Assembly (NCBI RefSeq): GCF_032854445.1
Contig: NC_088304.1
Span: forward strand, 21,031,704 to 21,095,703
DNA: 64,000 nucleotides
Direction: 5' to 3'
Source of the DNA: Liolophura sinensis
Lineage: Eukaryota; Mollusca; Polyplacophora; Chitonida; Chitonidae
This document shows positions 45,809 through 56,783 of this stretch, piece by piece. The translations under genes were made by a program, and so were the position numbers. Position 1 is the first letter of the stretch, and each line of letters begins with the position of its first letter. The notes under the pieces are model-generated. The model was not told the origin of the DNA. It saw only the letters and a program-made list of their open reading frames with translations, and searched no databases.

Positions 45809-46260
45809 CCTCGGACCCCCATTAATTTTCCATAAGCGACAATGTTAACGTCTAGCGCTGTAGCTCAGTCCCAAACATTCCGTGGCCATTAAGCTTTGGT
45901 GCATACCTGGCCCAGCCTGTGAGAAAGAAGCCATAAAAATCTTGACATAGGTTGACCGTCAAAATCTGGACCTTTCCATGCCGGCAGCGGGGAGGCGTGC
46001 CTAGCAACGCCAAGGGGACGTCACTCGCAGCCTCATCACTACCTCACACCTTGTGTCCTCTCGCCCAGAATTTCAAACTTTCATCAATAAAGCTCATACC
46101 TCCTCAAAGTTTAGACAGTTTCCAGCATTTTAATACCAAGCATGCACCTGTGCACCAAAAATGGACGCCTGGGAGCAAAAAAAGACTTTTTACCCTAAAA
46201 TTCACAGAACTACAATCGTCCCTACCGAAAAACGGAAGTTGTAATGGGGGTCTGTGTCCT
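45809..46260 (+). repeat. Right 452-bp terminal direct repeat
   Basis: Same length and orientation as 41675-42126 and almost the same sequence. It is followed at once by TATGG and the rest of the interrupted SINE. Confidence 0.92.
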
Positions 46261-46375
46261 TATGGTGGAAGTGAATCAGACAGAATCTGGGGGAGCCCTT
46301 GACCATCCACAGGTAGCTATCAGGCCTTACCCACGTACGGCCGGAGGGGAAGCCAACATTAGCTGGATTTTAACT
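46261..46375 (-). mobile_element. Family A SINE, right piece of the interrupted copy
   Basis: TATGGTGGAAGTG..., then GGGGGAGCCCTTGACCATCC, CAGGTAGCT, CCCACGTACGGCCGGAGGGG, AAGCCAACATTAGCTGGA. It resumes the consensus exactly where 41674 leaves off. Confidence 0.88.
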
Positions 46376-46534
46376 GATATATATAGATGTGCCATACATT
46401 CTGTTATGTGTAAGTACAAATAATCTCTTCAGCTTTTATCTTAGGGTATAAAAATGGCTTAAAGCAAGGGTTTATTTATATGAGTGAGCGAGCAGCTCCA
46501 AGGACTTGTAGATTTGATCCATTCTTCTTCATTC

Positions 46535-46852
46535 CTTCGGGAGCGGTAGATATAGGGTCAATCCTGGGTCGAGTCACACCTAAGACCTTAAAAGAGGAAG
46601 TCGTGACTTCCTCGTTTGGCATTCAGCATGAAGGGGATAGTGCAACGACTGGCTGACCCGTATGAGTATAATGGCATGGTTGGGGCGGCTTTCTTGCCTT
46701 CGGTAAGGCGTCTCAGTGAAGCAGCAGTAGGTAAAAGAGCGGTGAAAATCCGTGCTGCAACGAGGAGACATATTACATGCACACCAAGAATGACTTCGTC
46801 GTCATATGACTGAAAAATTGTTAAGTACGGCGTTAAACCAAAAACACTCACT
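46535..46852 (+). mobile_element. Family B SINE, 5'-truncated, 11-bp target duplication
   Basis: Starts at CTTCGGGAGCGGTAGATA (inside the tRNA-like head) and ends in CGTTAAACCAAAAACACTCA. Flanked by CTTCTTCATTC at 46524-46534 and 46853-46863. Confidence 0.9.
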
Positions 46853-46863
46853 CTTCTTCATTC

Positions 46864-48340
46864 ACATCACATTAGTGATGAGATTTGTTCTTTCAAGTTA
46901 AATACATGACATTAACATCTGGCCAAGCTTTAGCAGCTTGAGATTTGGTAATATAGTATTACAATCCAAATAAATGTGGCCTTTGATGGTGTTTCGGAAT
47001 GTTTGAAATGAGAAACTGAATAAATCAGACAACTGATGTTATAATATGCACAGGATGGCACGGTTCTTCTTTAACGTAGGAACTACTTGGAGCAGGTCAA
47101 ATACATGCAGCCAAACCCTGATAATTTGGCTGAAGCAGATCTAAAAGCAGCTGTGAAAGAATATGAAAGTCTGTTATCTGTGCAAATCCACTAAATCTTC
47201 GCATAGCTGGAGGGCTTGCTGCTGTGATCGCAGAAGGAAAAGAGTAATGGAGACAACTGAATTCAATAAGAATGAGTTTTATCCTGAAAACACAATATGG
47301 AAAGTGTATGCTAAAGTGATGGAAACGAAGTTCTGGGAAATCTGTTATAGGCACACCACAGGCATAATATACTTTGTTGTAAGCAGTATTCGGTCCGATG
47401 GATTAAAACCACGGAGGATCATCGTGATTTTTTGCGAAGTATTTTCCAACCTTCTCAACATGTCTTTCAAGATCACGCCACAAAACCGGGCCTTCCGTTT
47501 ACTGAAGTCCTGATTAGGGGAATCAACTCAATTCGCACTCCGACAAATACAAATGCATATATTTTAGCAAGATAAACATGATGCCACATTTCCTATTCAC
47601 AACAAAAAGTAACACTTACCAGCAATTTGCAGCAATAACCTCATAGATAAACTGAACTAATCACATTCAGATGACAGCGTCAATGAGTAACAAAATCGTT
47701 AAACTGCCTGGGTTGCATTCTTGCTCTGTTACTGCTGCGTAGGGGCACGGTGTCGTTATTTACATTTACATTGTGGCGTGGGAAGTAACTATATACAACA
47801 GCCAAATAATTCTGAACAGGTAATTTCTATTCTTTACCAGTATTAAGTGCATCTTGGGTTGTGTGACCCAAATGTGCATTAAATCTTTAGACACCTCGTT
47901 TGCTTGAGGACAGAAAACAGAAATTTGTTAACTCAGTGGATTTGGATTGCCCCCATGATCAGTCACAATTTCTTCGGAAAACCTTCACTCTTAAATACGG
48001 ACTGAAGAAAGCATTTGGTGCGATAAGGCGGAGAACCGGTCCCGGAGGGGTAGGATAAGAAAGTGCAAATTTCAAAATCCCAGCACAATTCCGTAATTTT
48101 CCGAATCAGAAGTATAAAACTTGGCCCAAGTCCTCATGCAAATCATAATACCATAAAACAGATCCTTAATGATAATCCCCCCCCCCCCCAATGTACTCTC
48201 GATCAAAAACACCAATTTTTCGTTCAAAGTAAAATATCTGTACTCAAACCTTTATGTGTATATGTCTAATGGTCCTCAAACATTTCGTTTTGGTTAACGT
48301 TTGTCTTCATATGTAAAACATGAAATTTTTAATGTGATGA
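46864..48340. other. No convincing gene
   Basis: The largest open frame (47163-47513, 116 codons, MKVCYLCKSTKSSHSW...) has a CxxC near its start but no domain I recognise. A 44-bp piece of it (47236-47279) recurs inside the SINE at 48341-48498. A C-run lies at 48177-48190. Confidence 0.35.
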
Positions 48341-48498
48341 GGGGCCTCCGTGGCTCAGTCGGTTAGCGCGCTAGCTCGGCGCAATGACCCAGGAGCCTCT
48401 CACCAATGCGGAAAAGAGTAATGGAGACAGCTGAATTTAATAAGAATGAGTTTCTCATTTCAAGTCCAGCTCATGCTCCAATCAAATAAATCGAACAA
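48341..48498 (+). mobile_element. Chimeric family A SINE with 14-bp target duplication
   Basis: The intact tRNA-like head (GGGGCCTCCGTGGCTCAGTC, GGTTAGCGCGCTAGC, A-box-like) runs to CACCAATGCGG. It is followed by 44 bp matching 47236-47279, then resumes at CAAGTCCAGCTCATGCT and jumps to AATCAAATAAATCG. Flanked by TTTTAATGTG(A)-type repeats, just before 48341 and at about 48501-48514. Confidence 0.8.
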
Positions 48499-48845
48499 AA
48501 TTTTAATGTGAAGAGTTTTGTCATATTTTAGCAAGTTTAAGATCTGTGTTTCTACCTTGGCCTATAACGCATGCTCCACAGCACAGACTAATGAAGTCCC
48601 GTCGAAGTAAAGATTGTATATCGGGGAAAATTTCGAATCTTGTGGCGCTTTTTTCCCCTTTAGAAACATATCTTTGCATGAGCAAATATTAAGGCCGTCT
48701 TGCATTTAATAAGTGTTATCATGAATTAGAATGGATAAGCTATGTGTTACGTAACATCTAGGTACTATAGCGACATCATAAATGAATCCTGGTTGAGAGC
48801 ACACGTGGTCCATTAACTATCATTGACATTAATGTGTTATGCGTA

Positions 48846-48925
48846 GAGAATGAATGAAAGATTATGGTTTAACGCCACATCGGCGATATTTCAGCCATAG
48901 CGTAGGGATATGCGTAGACAAGCCA
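48846..48925. repeat. Fragment of a third SINE-like family (C)
   Basis: AGAGAATGAATGAAAGATTA followed by GGTTTAACGCCACATCGGCG and ATATTTCAGCCATA. Related fragments are at 49738-49810 and 59293-59345. The AACGCCACATCGGCAATATT-like core resembles conserved cores of molluscan SINEs (recalled, not searched). Confidence 0.5.
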
Positions 48926-49737
48926 TGAGCCATATTTATTTTATTGATTAATGCATAACTGCGTGCTCAAGAATTTTTCAGAAAGTTACATTTGTAGTGC
49001 AGTGATTTTCTCAACTCTACTGTGTCTAATACAACGGGAAAAAAGAATATATTTTAGTGTGACGGGAGCCGGCTACAATTTTTCTTTTTCATGACCTATA
49101 CATCCCTTCATTGCATGTTTGCAATTATGTGTGCTTGCATAATAGGAAAAGACGAATAAAACATAACTGAAAAAGCAGTAGCCTCATGAGTGTGTCAGTA
49201 GGGGTCACTCACAGCTATAGTCAGTTTCGCTACTCGACCTCCACAATGTCTTACACTGGGGCTGATCAGGGGCCTTTGACGATGTTTGGAGGTATCCCAC
49301 ATGTGGCAAAGTTCACCTCTGGCCGTTTACAGAGTAACGGGAAGCAGGATGGGGAATTGTGCACTCTTTGGTATTATATTTGCATGCCCTGTTATTCAGT
49401 TGTGCACAGGTAGCCTCAACTAGCTGTTTTAGACCGGCCCCAGTGTTCGTACATTGTCCAACAAAGATGTCAAGACTTTTCAAAGACTACGTTATAAACA
49501 ACACATTTCGTCTAATACATTAAGTCATGTGCCCTACGTGTATCATTTGTAATTGCAGAAAACTGAATACAGAAATCAAAATAAAAAACCGCAAGCTCAT
49601 GTTGATGAAAAAAGGCTGAATTATTTGTGTTTCATCAAGACATTGGAAGATGTAATGTTCATAGGGCCTAGTGGGGAAAACAATCGAAGCCAAAGAATGC
49701 ATTCTTTTTCAAATAACGGACTCCTCACATGTGCGTG

Positions 49738-49812
49738 TTTAGAGAATGAATGATTATGTCTTAACGTCACATCGGCAATACTTCAGCCATATAGTGTAGT
49801 GGCCACATATAT
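49738..49812. repeat. Family C SINE-like fragment
   Basis: AGAGAATGAATGATTATGTC, TTAACGTCACATCGGCAATA, CTTCAGCCATATAGTGTAG. Same order as 48846-48925. Confidence 0.5.
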
Positions 49813-52160
49813 ATAGAGAATGTTCATGAGCTGCTGGTGGCCTCGGGAACAAAAAATAACATTATTTTGAGGCTCATCCTGTGTACCCTTGCTAAACCGC
49901 ACTAATTAGTCTCATGCTGTCTTACACGAAGTATCCATGTTAACTTCATGTGAAATTTTCAAGTTCTTTGATACTTTGATCGCAAGCTGCGAAAAAAACG
50001 CTAAATCGTAGGAAAAATACGACCAGTTTCAAAGTCAGGAATGCAAAGTACGTCTAACAGTATAGGTTTGGTTTCAAAAATGTGACCCTAAAAATAATCG
50101 ATTAATAGCAAACTTTCGCAATTTGAATTAATCCCAAAATCCGCTTCAAACGCTTTAGATGGATTACAGGGGCCTGGTAAAACTATTTTTCATGTAAGGA
50201 GAGTCTGTTCCTTGTGCAACTCTGTAAACCTCTAGTTCCAAAAGAGCTAAGACTCCCTTCAACCTCAGCCGTTTGTCGCAATGGGTTTATCGTGATCAAT
50301 GGCAGTCGATTTACAGCGATTAGAAGCCAAGAAATTGTTTATTGTCACCCAATCTGACCCATCGACTCTTGTTGTACTGCATGCAACTAAGGGCTTTGTG
50401 TGACAAAAATGTGCATATATTTCGTGGATTAAGATTACTTGCGATGTTCGTACGTAGCTCGTGCGACAAAACACGGTGCATTAAGATTAGTAAGAATTTA
50501 ATATGTTCATATAGATCGCAGCTGATCACATCTGGTACATGCGACCTATCCAGCCTCCTTACAATTGCGGGCGATATGTTCAGATTTATTAATATTCTCC
50601 AAGATCACAAACTATTTATGTGTAGCTGTGATTCTGCTTAAATTCTTTAGGGGATGCCTGTTTACTTCCCCTTACAACCGTAAAAAATAACGAAATGTCT
50701 ATTTGTCTGTTGTTCCAGCGTTTTAAATAATCAGCTTAATTTTAGGATTTAGCAAATAATTCTTATACCATTCCAACGCTCATGATATATTTGGCACAAC
50801 CCTTCACAAAAGTTTACACGATATACAATTTTGCTCTGAAAATCCATAAAGTTTGGTGTCACGGCAAATGGTGATCAACCCCAAACCTGGCGGAATGAAT
50901 ACTGTATAACTCCGATGTATATCGATGTATGCGTGTCACTGAAACGTGGTTAGGTGACTATTTATATATCAGACGATGAGATCATTGTAGGGGTTGCTAA
51001 TACATCATCGAAAGCAAAGGCATGAATTGACATGGCGGAGCATATATACTATTCTTTACATGATTCCATCCGATTTTCGTATTTATATAATGTCTTAATC
51101 GGTTTGTGATATACATCGTTTTGGAAACTGTTTTTGCGATTATTCTCCTAAAACGTCCTTATTGGTTTACCGCTGGTATACAATGAATGGATTTAAAAAC
51201 GGACAACTTTTAGACATGCTGTGGACTCATATCGAGCAGGCCGTAATAAAAGTTCGTACAGCTGTTTGCTATCGTCTCCCAAACCAAACTCCCGAATCAC
51301 GCGATACCTTCATTGAAAATCTGGATAGTCCTGAACGCTCTTCTCTCAGAAATTTTGAATACTATATTAATTTTGGTGACTGTAGCGACAGATGTACGGA
51401 CTGGGGGAAATACCATTCGAACAGCGAAATTAACATGGAACTGTACAATACAATAGTAGGCAAAATATGTTTCAGTTATAATCAGGGCACCCACGAGAGT
51501 TTAATAATTGCTAAAAGCATCGGTTGTGTACAAATGGAATCGGCTGTTGCACCTCCGATGTCAAATGTTGGCCATTGCACCACGTGCCATATTGTGTCTC
51601 ACATGCCTTATGTAATGATAAACCGATATCATTCAACATGTGCAAACGACATGTTTCGAGATTACAAATCTGCAGGTACAAGCGGATTAATGCACTTGTA
51701 ACATGTTTATCATACACGCTAAACACATCACGCCCGGCACGGAGAGAGCTCAAATATTAGAATTTTTAACGTGGCGTTTACCCGTTCCAGGGAAAGACTT
51801 ACGTCACAGTTCCTAAATTTTAAGTTACTTCTGAAATCTTCTCAGGTATCAGGATGGAAAATTGCTGGGGTATTGTAGCTAATGTACTGAATTTACAATT
51901 TAGAGAAAATAGTCAAAGTGAATAGGTTAGACTTGAGATTCACTAGATTGACTCAGTTCCTACTAATATATGTAGTTGAGTTATATGTTTAGGTAAGAAA
52001 AAACCAGTTGAGCACTTGACTTGGGTAATATAAAAAGCCCACACTCATGTACATGTACGTGTATATAACATACAAAACATGCAATGAGTATGGGGAAAGG
52101 CAGGGTATAAAAACCATTATATAAATATATACAATACCGTGTACGTGCATGTATATATCC
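49813..52160. other. No recognised gene; one unexplained open frame
   Basis: The plus-strand frame 51183-51701 (from MNGFKNGQLLDMLW..., about 172 codons) is longer than its AT-rich neighbours and contains CSDRCTDW and GHCTTCH cysteine/histidine pairs. I recognise no domain, and there is no evidence of splicing partners or paralogues. Treat it as unconfirmed. The rest shows nothing. Confidence 0.25.
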
Positions 52161-52325
52161 ATAGTTGGGCAAAAAACAATATGTAAATATACACACTACA
52201 CAGAGTAGGTGTAAATGTAGCTGGGTGAAAAACAATATGTAAATATACACACTACACAGAGTAGGTGTATATATAGCTGGGTGAAAAACAATATGTAAAT
52301 ATATACAACACACAAAGTGCACATA
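52160..52325. repeat. ~57-bp tandem repeat, about three units
   Basis: Units contain AAAAAACAATATGTAAATAT, ACACACTACACAGAGTAGGT and GTA(A/T)AT(G/A)TAGCTGGGTG. It lies beyond the 3' end of the minus-strand LINE and may be its 3' untranslated tail or host sequence. Confidence 0.85.
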
Positions 52326-52504
52326 TCGACATTCAAAGAGGAATAAAAGTGATATCAAAGCATCGTTTCAAATAGAAACATACATCAAGTCAAAAAAATA
52401 GGCAACTGCATAAAATCATTAAGTATGCTTACCAAGAATTACACAGGTACCATTCTCACACACCAGTCAAGAGAAACAACAGGTCACACACACGCCTAAT
52501 TTAT

Positions 52505-52945
52505 CTCCCCTTATCTGCAGAATGAAAATATCAAGATATTAGAATTTGTGACATCGAATAAGAAAGTTGGCAACTGCCTGAAAAACTTTATTGTGCTTTT
52601 CCAAAGGATTGAGAATGGTGTGTTCATTAAAATTACGAATGCCAAGATGACGCAAATCATGATATAAAACGAGTCGAGCATCATTATGGCGGGAACAATG
52701 GAGTAAAAGGTGAGGTATGGAGTCCTCAACAAGGCACTTCTCAAAGAGACCCAAATCATGTGAATGAATACGACGTAATTAAGAATTTGTAGGAAAATGC
52801 CCAGATAATAATTTAAATACAAGAATTTCATCATGACGACGATTCAAATCAAGACTGTAACTATGGAGAATTAACGGATTAAGCAAAAAAAAAAATAATC
52901 TGCCCTTATCAGAGTCAGTCCAGTCTATTTCTACAGCATCATATT
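52505..52945 (-). pseudogene. LINE ORF2 C-terminal end
   Basis: Minus-strand frames contain LSGHFPTNS-LRRIHSHDLG followed by LFEKCLVEDSIPHLLLHCSR and HNDARLVLYHDLRHLGI. This is the cysteine/histidine-rich end (C...HLLLHC...R) that follows the reverse transcriptase/RNase H region in many non-LTR retrotransposons. Stops and frameshifts break it. Confidence 0.6.
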
Positions 52946-54053
52946 CATCTCCTGGCCAGAATGGAATTTCGTATTCTTTGATCCATAACCTACCAGATAA
53001 ATGCCTAAATGTACTTTTGTTACTTTACAATACTATATGGAATAATATGAGATTGCTTGTTACCTGGAAGAGAGCTGTTGTCGTACCCGTCTCTAAGCCT
53101 GGAAAAGATCATTCTGTACCTTCTCGGCCTATTGCCCTAACGTCTACCTTGTGTAAGGTTATGGAAAGAGACATTAAATCCAGGCTTAATTGGTATTAAA
53201 ATAAAAATAATTTATTTTTCCATGTACAGAGTGGATTCAGACATGGCCGTTCGGGGCCGACCATGTAATTACCATGGAGACAACAATTAAGAATGCACTT
53301 ATCAATAAGGACTACCTATTTGCAGCTTTTCTGGATATCGAAAAAGCCTATGACATGGTTTGTCGTACTAGGGTTTTGTTCAAAATGAAAAGTATGGGTA
53401 TTAGTGGAAAAATGTTGGGGTGGATAAAAGATTTATCAAGAACGGGACGGTTTATTAAAGTACGGGTGGGTAGGGATTACTCTCTACCGGTTGCTGTGGA
53501 GAACGGTGTGCCCCTGGGTAGTGTTTTGTCACCAACGTTATTCAATATTATGATAAATGATTTACCTGAGGCAATATCACCTACACTTAACTCACTCTGT
53601 TTGCAGATGACAAATCTATGTGGTACCAATCAAAGAGTGTTAAACTCTGCACGAAACGTATTCAAGAGGGACTAAATGATATAATGAAATGGGGTTTATT
53701 GTGGGCTTTTAAATTCTCATCTGTCAAGACAGAAGCAGTTATATTTACTCGTAAAACTGTTAAAGATGTTATCATAACCTTAAATAATGTTGACGTGAAA
53801 ATATCTACTTCCTCCAACTATCTAGGGGTAATTTTTGACCAGCGATTAACCTAGTCAAAATATATTGAATATATTATCACGAAATGTCAAAAGGTACTAC
53901 ACTTAATGCGTTGTGTTTCAGGGAAATCCTGGAGAACTGATAGAAGATGCCTGTGAAGCATTAGATTCAGCCTGTAAAAAGTTGAAGTATAAACTCGACT
54001 CTGTTTAGTGCGCAGCCCTGCGGGTATGTACAGGAGGCACAAGTCCACACCAC
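52946..54053 (+). pseudogene. LINE reverse-transcriptase segment, inverted
   Basis: Plus strand, opposite to the rest of the element. It reads SSPGQNGISYSLIHNLPD..., WKRAVVVPVSKPGKD, RPIALTSTLCKVMER, QSGFRHGRS, FLDIEKAYDMV, VPLGSVLSPTLFN, FADDKSMWYQ (catalytic Asp pair kept), SSNYLGVIFDQRLT, LMRCVSGKSW, and finally DSACKKLKYKLDSV-CAALRVCTGG. These are reverse-transcriptase blocks in normal order. Frameshifts (for example just before FADD), a stop near 53199 and a small deletion after SGKSW make it dead. Its two ends abut the 3' end and the endonuclease end of the minus-strand LINE. Confidence 0.85.
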
Positions 54054-55405
54054 TGTTTTAATTCAGATAGAGAGAAATTATCATTTATAGGCATTTCATC
54101 AAACTGGATATTATCAAAAGGATTTATCTTCTCCAGTTTTACTTTCAGTTTTACGGGGAATAAAGTCAGGATTATAATTGAACTAGAAACAAATGAGAAA
54201 TTGTCGGCTAATATATTGGTATTGTCTGTGTTAGTAACATGGTTAACACCATCTGATACAATATTGGGTATACTCCCAGCTTTACCCTTCTCATTTATAG
54301 CGTTGACCTGTGGCCAGACCTGTTTAATAGAAGTACGGGAATTTAAGTTAGAGCAAAATTGTCGCCAGTAATCCTTCTGGGCTGCTTTAATAACACGTTG
54401 GGCGACGGCTTTCGCCTGCTTAAACAAAATAATATTATCATACATCCGAGAGCGACGAGCACCATTTTTTAAATGTTTACGCTCCTCAATAGCGGCAGGA
54501 AAGGCATCTGTCCACCAGGGGACTGGCATTTTAGAGGGTATATTTCCCGACAATCTATTTAAAGTGTTGCTAGCTGCAACAGACATAGCCTTAATTGCAT
54601 TGTCATGAAATATATCAATATCATCATTATTAATGTCAATATTGTCAAATGATTTCCAACATTCATACTTGTAGAGTTCCCAGTCTGCTTTGTCAACTTT
54701 CCAACTAGGAGGCCGGGCAGTATCATTGACATGAGGGGTAAAACTACATCTAGCATGAACAGGGTTATGATCGCACCCACAGGAAGAGGACAAATCCACA
54801 GACCAGTCAAACTGAAGGACAAAGTCAGGGGTACAAATGGTTAAATCCAAAACAGATAACTTTGAGGTACGAGGGTCTAAACGGGCACCCGCGCCATCAT
54901 TTAAAATCACTAAATCATTATCTTGGATAAAGGAATTTACAACCCTCCCATTTAGATCTGTATTTACCCCACCCCATATGACACTGTGAGCATTGAAATC
55001 CCCGCATATAATATAAGACTTCTGACAGGACGCAACAAGCCTTTCAAAATCTGAAATAAGGAGCTTTTTACACGGGTTGTATGGATTAACTACTGAAATA
55101 GAACGGCCATTACCATCAGATATATTAAACCTCTGACAATCAACAGATGTGAACTCAGGGAATTTAATTTCAGAGTAGCATAATCCTTCCATTATAAACG
55201 TAGCCATCCCACCCTTTTCCCCTGTATCACGATCCTCCCTAGATATATAGTAGCCCGGATAGGTAAACTTCAGATGTGCCTTTAAAACAGTTTCCTGTAT
55301 ACAAACAACATCAGGAGCAGGTGTAATATTTGATAAATAAAACTTGAACTCTTGTCCATGGGAGACTATACTATTTATGTTGGAATGTAAAATATTTAAA
55401 GGCAT
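54054..55405 (-). pseudogene. LINE ORF2 N-terminal AP endonuclease domain
   Basis: Open for about 450 codons. It begins MPLNILHSNINSI and contains CIQETVL (catalytic Glu), KKLLISDFERLVASCQ, CGDFNAHSVIWGG (catalytic Asp/Asn), LDLTICTP, and CDHNPVHARC at the place of the usual SDH-P (His kept). The linker then runs to NDNFSLSELKQ at the junction with the inverted reverse transcriptase. This layout is typical of Jockey-superfamily LINEs. The domain nicks target DNA to prime reverse transcription (family knowledge). The open frame reading on to 54005 uses the wrong strand of the inverted piece. Confidence 0.85.
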
Positions 55406-56783
55406 TTTGAATAGGGGGAGTTAGAAATATATGAAATATATACAGGGGAATAATCGACCTTATGAACTTTCTTCATCGTCAGTCCGGGGGGAGGGGGAAT
55501 TTTAATCATGAATCGATTGACGTCCATCTGTTCCGATCCCAGTTGCTCTTTGGTGAAGTCATTAACAAATGCTACCAGTTTAACTGGGTCCTCAGTAGCG
55601 CAGATCCTAAGTAAAACTTGGGTAAAAATGACAATTAGCTTGGGCACTATTGGGGAGGGAGGGTCTTCCGACTGGGTACCTGCAGAAACAGAGGTTTGGG
55701 TAGATACACTTTTAAATGTAGGTTTTACGGACTTAACGGGGATAGGTGTTGGCTGAGTTCTGGGCTGAGCTAAGGGCTGGGATAGGGTTTGTACAATAGT
55801 GTGGGGGTTTGGGGTGGGGGTCTAATATGGGGGACCTTCAAGCAGGGCCCGTTCTATGTCTGATTCTGGGTAAGCTTTCTTCGCATCTTCCTTTACTTGC
55901 TTTAGTGCCTGCGCAAAAGAGATTTTCTGGGTCACGAGAACATACTGGGCCTTACTTACGATTTTGTGTGCTTGGCAGCCCAGATATGCTGCACTGTGCC
56001 AGAATCAACAATTTGCGCAGGTTGGTTGGTTATAACTATCACATTGGTCGTACTAGTGATGCCCTCCACACCTGGAACATTTTTGCTTCCCTTTGCAATC
56101 CGCTGCAAAATGGCCGAAGGATTGAAATTTGAAACAACGAAGTATTGGAGGTATACATGTATATGGTATCACTGTAAATAATTCATATCCTAAGGTGACT
56201 TCTTCTGGTAATTTATCAGCGTCAAAATATAATAGAAAACATTTAGTAGCAATCTTATCCCCCCCCCCCCCTTTAATAATCTTTTCACTTTGGTAACTTT
56301 ACATTTTTTCAGAGCTTCAAGAACTTCTTCAGTAATTTCTTTACCCAACCCATAAATGACCGCACGAGAAATGTTCTGACTAGACTGAAGCTTACAAGTA
56401 ATGTCTCTCCCCATAAGGCTAGAGAGGGCCAGTGTTTTTTTTTTACTTGTTCCTGAGAAGCATAGGTAACTAACATATCTCTGTTGTTTGTTTTCTTCAC
56501 AAATTTTACTTTACCAATGGCCTGATGTAGACTTTGGTCAAATTTAACTGGGTTCCAGGCCGAAACCACGACTTAAGGTAATCACGACTTTGAGTTTGGT
56601 ATTCGTACCTGAAGATCTTGTAGCAGGCCTGGGCTTCTTTTCCTCTTTACGTTCGGCGGAAAAATCGCGCGTCCTTTTCCATGACGATCTGGATTTCACC
56701 ACCTCCATGGCTTGGCTGGAGTCGTTCATGGCGCGACCTGAAACCCGGCTAGGCCGGTGATTAGGTGCAGGTGCACCAGGCAA
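55406..56783 (-). pseudogene. LINE ORF1 (gag-like, zinc-knuckle) with stops
   Basis: Frames in order on the minus strand: MPGAPAPNHRPSRVSGRAMN... (56783-56544), SAWNPVKFDQSLHQAIGKVK...VTYASQEQ (to about 56430), LLGRDITCKLQSSQNISRAV...ALKKCKVTKVKR (56414-56270). Then come CCHC knuckles near 56110-55990 (DCKGKQKCSRCGGHH-stop-YDQC, TCANC-stop-FWHSAAYLGC) and VTQKISFAQALKQVKEDAKK. Two stops lie within the knuckles and there are several frameshifts. The last part (55647-55396) has a proline-rich IPPPPG segment. The product would bind the LINE RNA. Confidence 0.75.

Larger units (their letters stand above)
41675..46260 (+). mobile_element. Composite transposon with 452-bp direct terminal repeats, DDE transposase and His-Me endonuclease
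   Basis: 4586 bp, inserted in a SINE and flanked by a 5-bp duplication TATGG (41670-41674, 46261-46265; TTATGG if one base is shared). The terminal 452 bp are repeated in DIRECT orientation (41675-42126 and 45809-46260) with essentially one difference (AAGAATGG against AAAAATGG). The interior holds a Mutator-like transposase (43003-45056, one frameshift) and a convergent endonuclease gene (45554-45165). There is no reverse transcriptase, integrase, or TG...CA ends, so it does not look like an LTR retrotransposon. The near identity of the repeats indicates a young insertion. It lies about 1 kb upstream of CTL-PAN-2. Confidence 0.85.

Noticed and set aside
41675-46260. LTR retrotransposon
   Set aside because: Direct terminal repeats and a 5-bp duplication fit, but the ends are not TG...CA. 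No reverse transcriptase, protease, RNase H or integrase is visible, and the repeats have transposon-like inverted ends.
48341-48410. tRNA gene
   Set aside because: The A-box-like sequence belongs to the SINE head. No complete cloverleaf could be built, and the 3' half is SINE body. The same applies to 21254, 34090 and 60780.
55809-56181. Plus-strand frames of 107 and 71 codons
   Set aside because: Antisense of LINE ORF1 zinc knuckles; the minus strand gives recognisable CCHC motifs.
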